In this document: positions 62,036 through 64,000 of the stretch, in pieces | Layout: every line of letters begins with the position of its first letter | How positions within the stretch are numbered: position 1 is the stretch's first letter | NCBI GenBank assembly: GCA_902727915.1 | Contig: CACVAU010000089.1 | Span: 3,308-67,307, forward strand | DNA: 64,000 nucleotides | Direction of reading: 5' to 3' | Source: an uncultured Sulfurovum sp. | GTDB lineage: Bacteria; Campylobacterota; Campylobacteria; Campylobacterales; Sulfurovaceae | The notes under the pieces: generated by a model | Told to the model about the DNA's origin: nothing | The model's database searches: none | The model's input: the letters and a program-made list of their open reading frames with translations, nothing else | Made by a program: the position numbers and the translations under genes

Positions 62036-62433
62036 TCGTGTTAATTAAATTGGGTCAAATCGAAACTTAAATCACTAAAAAAAACATATTATTTGGGAAT
62101 GCTCAAAATAGTAAAAATAACTGTAGAGAATATACACATTTTAGTGAATCTTTAGATAGGAAAATTCCTTTTCAACTCATTGTAATATAATCATACTAAA
62201 TTAGTATTATAAGTTTTCTAAATAAAATGAGCCAAAATTTATTTCATTTAGTATCAGTTGTATTTATGATAAATGGCTATTATATAGCAATTACTATATT
62301 ACACACTTATTAGTTTTCAAAATGTAAATATTATCTTTTTTATAAGATATATCTATATTTTAGATACGATGTCTTAGCTTATAAAGCTGAGGTCATTTCA
62401 TTTTTTGAACACATTCACTAAGGAGAACCACAT
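62036..62433. other. Long promoter/leader region of the oxidoreductase operon
   Basis: 398 bases with no gene. A TATAAT (62186-62191) and a second A/T-rich candidate near 62350 could be promoters. AGCTTATAAAGCT (about 62375-62387) is a small palindrome in the leader. AAGGAGAACC is the strong ribosome site of the first gene. No known riboswitch fold is recognised. Confidence 0.5.
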
Positions 62434-63147
62434 ATGTCAAAGAAAATAACAGTTGGTCCGGTAGGTTATATGCCACAATCGGCGCCATCTATGGGTGTTG
62501 AGTTATCACCTGAAGGTAAAGCATTACTATATGGTAATATTGTAGAAGAAGAAGAAGCGATGAGAGATGCTGCTAAAGCACTTCTTACAATGGCTAATCC
62601 AACAATCTTCCCTGGTCCACAAGTTTTGTGGGACTGGAGAGAAGATGTTGCCGATAAGTCAGCAGCTATCTTAGATTTGGCATCAGAAATTCCTGGTTGT
62701 AAAATTATTCCAATGCCAGATTATAGACCTAAGTATCCAAAAATTGATGTTAAGGCTGAGATTAACCCTAATCACCCTAACTTAACAATTTTAGACAATA
62801 AAATTAAAGCAGCTGTTTTTATTGGTGTTCACTGTCACTATGCAAACCTTACATTAAGAATGATTAGAGCTGGTACTGGTTGTTATACAATAGCAATGTG
62901 TGCAATGATGGGTCACGAAGAAGCAATGGCTTCTATTCGAGATGTACATGCTGATGATATTGCTAAGTTTAAAGACATTGTCATCGAAGTTAGAAATGAA
63001 CTTGGTATCGAACATACAACAACAATGCCTCCAGAGAATCCTTCTTTACCAAAAGAGGATTGGGGATCACTTACGCCTTCAGATTATGGTGAGTATCGAT
63101 CGCTCATCATGAGTAAAAAAGGCGAGCACGTTACAGCTGTTGAATAA
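62434..63147 (+). CDS. CODH-beta-like subunit of a 2-oxoacid:ferredoxin oxidoreductase
   Basis: A 237-residue protein of the group annotated as carbon monoxide dehydrogenase beta subunit family (related to the CdhB/PorE-type epsilon subunit). It resembles a DHS-like NAD/FAD-binding fold: KAAVFIGVHCHYANLTLRMIRAGTGCYTIAMCAMMGHEEAM. In rTCA-cycle bacteria such a subunit opens the multi-subunit pyruvate or 2-oxoglutarate:ferredoxin oxidoreductase operon, and here it precedes the alpha subunit by 15 bases. Exact role in the complex is not established. Confidence 0.72.
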   Translation: MSKKITVGPVGYMPQSAPSMGVELSPEGKALLYGNIVEEEEAMRDAAKALLTMANPTIFPGPQVLWDWREDVADKSAAILDLASEIPGCKIIPMPDYRPKYPKIDVKAEINPNHPNLTILDNKIKAAVFIGVHCHYANLTLRMIRAGTGCYTIAMCAMMGHEEAMASIRDVHADDIAKFKDIVIEVRNELGIEHTTTMPPENPSLPKEDWGSLTPSDYGEYRSLIMSKKGEHVTAVE

Positions 63148-63162
63148 GATTTAGGAGATAAA

Positions 63163-64000
63163 ATGAGTTTAAACAAAACATTAGTAGATATGAATTACCT
63201 CTTAAAAGAGGCACCGAGAGAAAAGCACTTTATCACAGGTGCTCAAGCAATGGCTGAAGCTGTTAAAAGAGCAAGTGTTGATATGGCAATTGCTTACCCA
63301 ATTACACCACAGTCAGAAGTAATGCACCTTGTTGGTGACATTTATGCACAAGGTCACATTAAAGAGTACTACAGAGCTGAAGAAGAGCTTGGTACTATGT
63401 CTGCAATCGCAGGTGCTGCTAGAGGTGGTGTAAGATTATTTACAGCAACTTCAGGACCAGGTCTTTTAAGAGGACTTGAAGCAATTGTATCTTGGCCTGG
63501 ACACAGAGTACCATGTGTACTTGGTGTACTAACAAGAGTTGTAAATGCGCCACTTTCAATTCAGCCAGATAACATTGAAATGGCATACTTAATGCATTCA
63601 GGTGTTATTATGTTACATGCTGAAAATCAGCAAGATACATTTGACATGACTTTAGCTGCATTCGCAATTACTGAAAAAGTTGATGTATACATTCCTGTAT
63701 CAGTATCAACAGAAGGTTTCTTTGTAACACACGCTAAGGGTTATGTTGAAATGACTCCTGAAGATATGGCGTTTACTGAACCAGATCCATACCATGCACC
63801 AGTTCCAGCAATGGATAACGAAGTGCCACCAGCGAGAATTCAAAGAGATGCTCCTGTACAAAAGTCAAACTTTATGTCTTACTTGATTCACTCAGTATGG
63901 CAGCAAGAGATTTGGGATTCAAATGCACGTTCAATGAAGTATATCTATGAGTATCTTGGAGGACCAATTGAGGTTATTAATCCAAATGCTAAAGTAATGA
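63163..64000 (+). CDS. 2-oxoacid:ferredoxin oxidoreductase alpha subunit, 5' part
   Basis: The frame starts at the ATG at 63163 with TTAGGAGATAAA upstream and is open to the end of the window, so the gene is cut. HFITGAQAMAEAVKRA, IAYPITPQSEVMHLVGDI, EYYRAEEELGTMSAIAGAARGG and TATSGPGLLRGLEAI are typical of the alpha subunit (domain I binds pyrophosphate of thiamine together with beta). The enzyme carboxylates or decarboxylates pyruvate or 2-oxoglutarate with ferredoxin. Later subunits lie beyond the window, so the substrate cannot be decided. Confidence 0.88.
   Translation, partial: MSLNKTLVDMNYLLKEAPREKHFITGAQAMAEAVKRASVDMAIAYPITPQSEVMHLVGDIYAQGHIKEYYRAEEELGTMSAIAGAARGGVRLFTATSGPGLLRGLEAIVSWPGHRVPCVLGVLTRVVNAPLSIQPDNIEMAYLMHSGVIMLHAENQQDTFDMTLAAFAITEKVDVYIPVSVSTEGFFVTHAKGYVEMTPEDMAFTEPDPYHAPVPAMDNEVPPARIQRDAPVQKSNFMSYLIHSVWQQEIWDSNARSMKYIYEYLGGPIEVINPNAKVM

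Noticed and set aside
62036..62433. A riboswitch upstream of the oxidoreductase operon.
   Set aside because: No known riboswitch core could be recognised; only a small palindrome and A/T-rich promoter candidates are visible.

Overview
The window is AT-rich DNA from a member of the Campylobacterota, most like the Sulfurovum/Sulfurimonas group. This rests on gene content: a short RecO of the epsilonproteobacterial type, malate:quinone oxidoreductase, TruD, a large-subunit glutamate synthase with no small subunit beside it, and, at the right edge, a 2-oxoacid:ferredoxin oxidoreductase operon that opens with a CODH-like subunit, as in bacteria using the reductive TCA cycle. Ribosome binding sites of the AAGGATTTnnATG kind and the lack of clear -35 boxes fit the same group. 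The genus is an inference.

Layout. 1-4.3 kb: end of a phosphoesterase gene, dprA, two membrane proteins and two thioredoxin-fold exported proteins. 4.4-7.2 kb: a DEAD-box RNA helicase and a truncated, degenerate tandem copy of it. 7.2-16.1 kb: cell-wall and housekeeping genes (nagZ, truD, a lytic transglycosylase, an M48 protease, trmL, argG). 16.3-19.3 kb: a decayed restriction-modification remnant, then an apparently intact endonuclease/m5C methyltransferase pair. 19.3-29.5 kb: envelope genes, a Cu/Zn-type permease, mqo, a three-gene cluster (cytidylyltransferase-oxidoreductase fusion, class V aminotransferase, LicD transferase), a repeat-built peptidoglycan-binding protein and recO. 29.8-34.2 kb: gltB.

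34.2-49.0 kb is the accessory core: a type III-A CRISPR-Cas island. One operon encodes Cas6, an HD-less Cas10/Csm1, Csm2, Csm3, Csm4, an extended Csm5, a two-helix membrane protein with a SAVED sensor domain, and a CARF-HEPN ribonuclease. No cas1, cas2 or reverse transcriptase is present. Two arrays share one 37-bp repeat (4 and 9 spacers), and a third leader has lost all its spacers. Each of the three sits upstream of a whole or truncated Rpn-type (PD-(D/E)XK) nuclease gene, so a leader-array-Rpn cassette seems to have been triplicated. Between them lie an HD-domain protein, a 39-residue basic protein, a WYL-domain regulator and a two-helix membrane protein.

The most notable signal is a 15-bp palindrome, GGACA-N5-TGTCC. 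It occurs exactly 11 bp upstream of a -10-like hexamer in front of three units: the cas operon, the small protein/WYL regulator pair, and the small membrane protein. This suggests one WYL-controlled regulon that includes its own regulator and a candidate accessory membrane protein. A second unusual signal is that several spacers, read as their reverse complement, look like ribosome binding site plus start codon, all in the orientation that makes the crRNA antisense to mRNA.

49.1-64 kb returns to mostly core genes: a YidB/DUF937-like protein, an endonuclease/exonuclease/phosphatase-family protein, HemJ, an XpaC-TelA-SPFH-zinc ribbon membrane operon, truA, an LptF/G-type permease, prepilin peptidase, uppS, coaBC, glmU and the ferredoxin oxidoreductase operon that runs off the edge.
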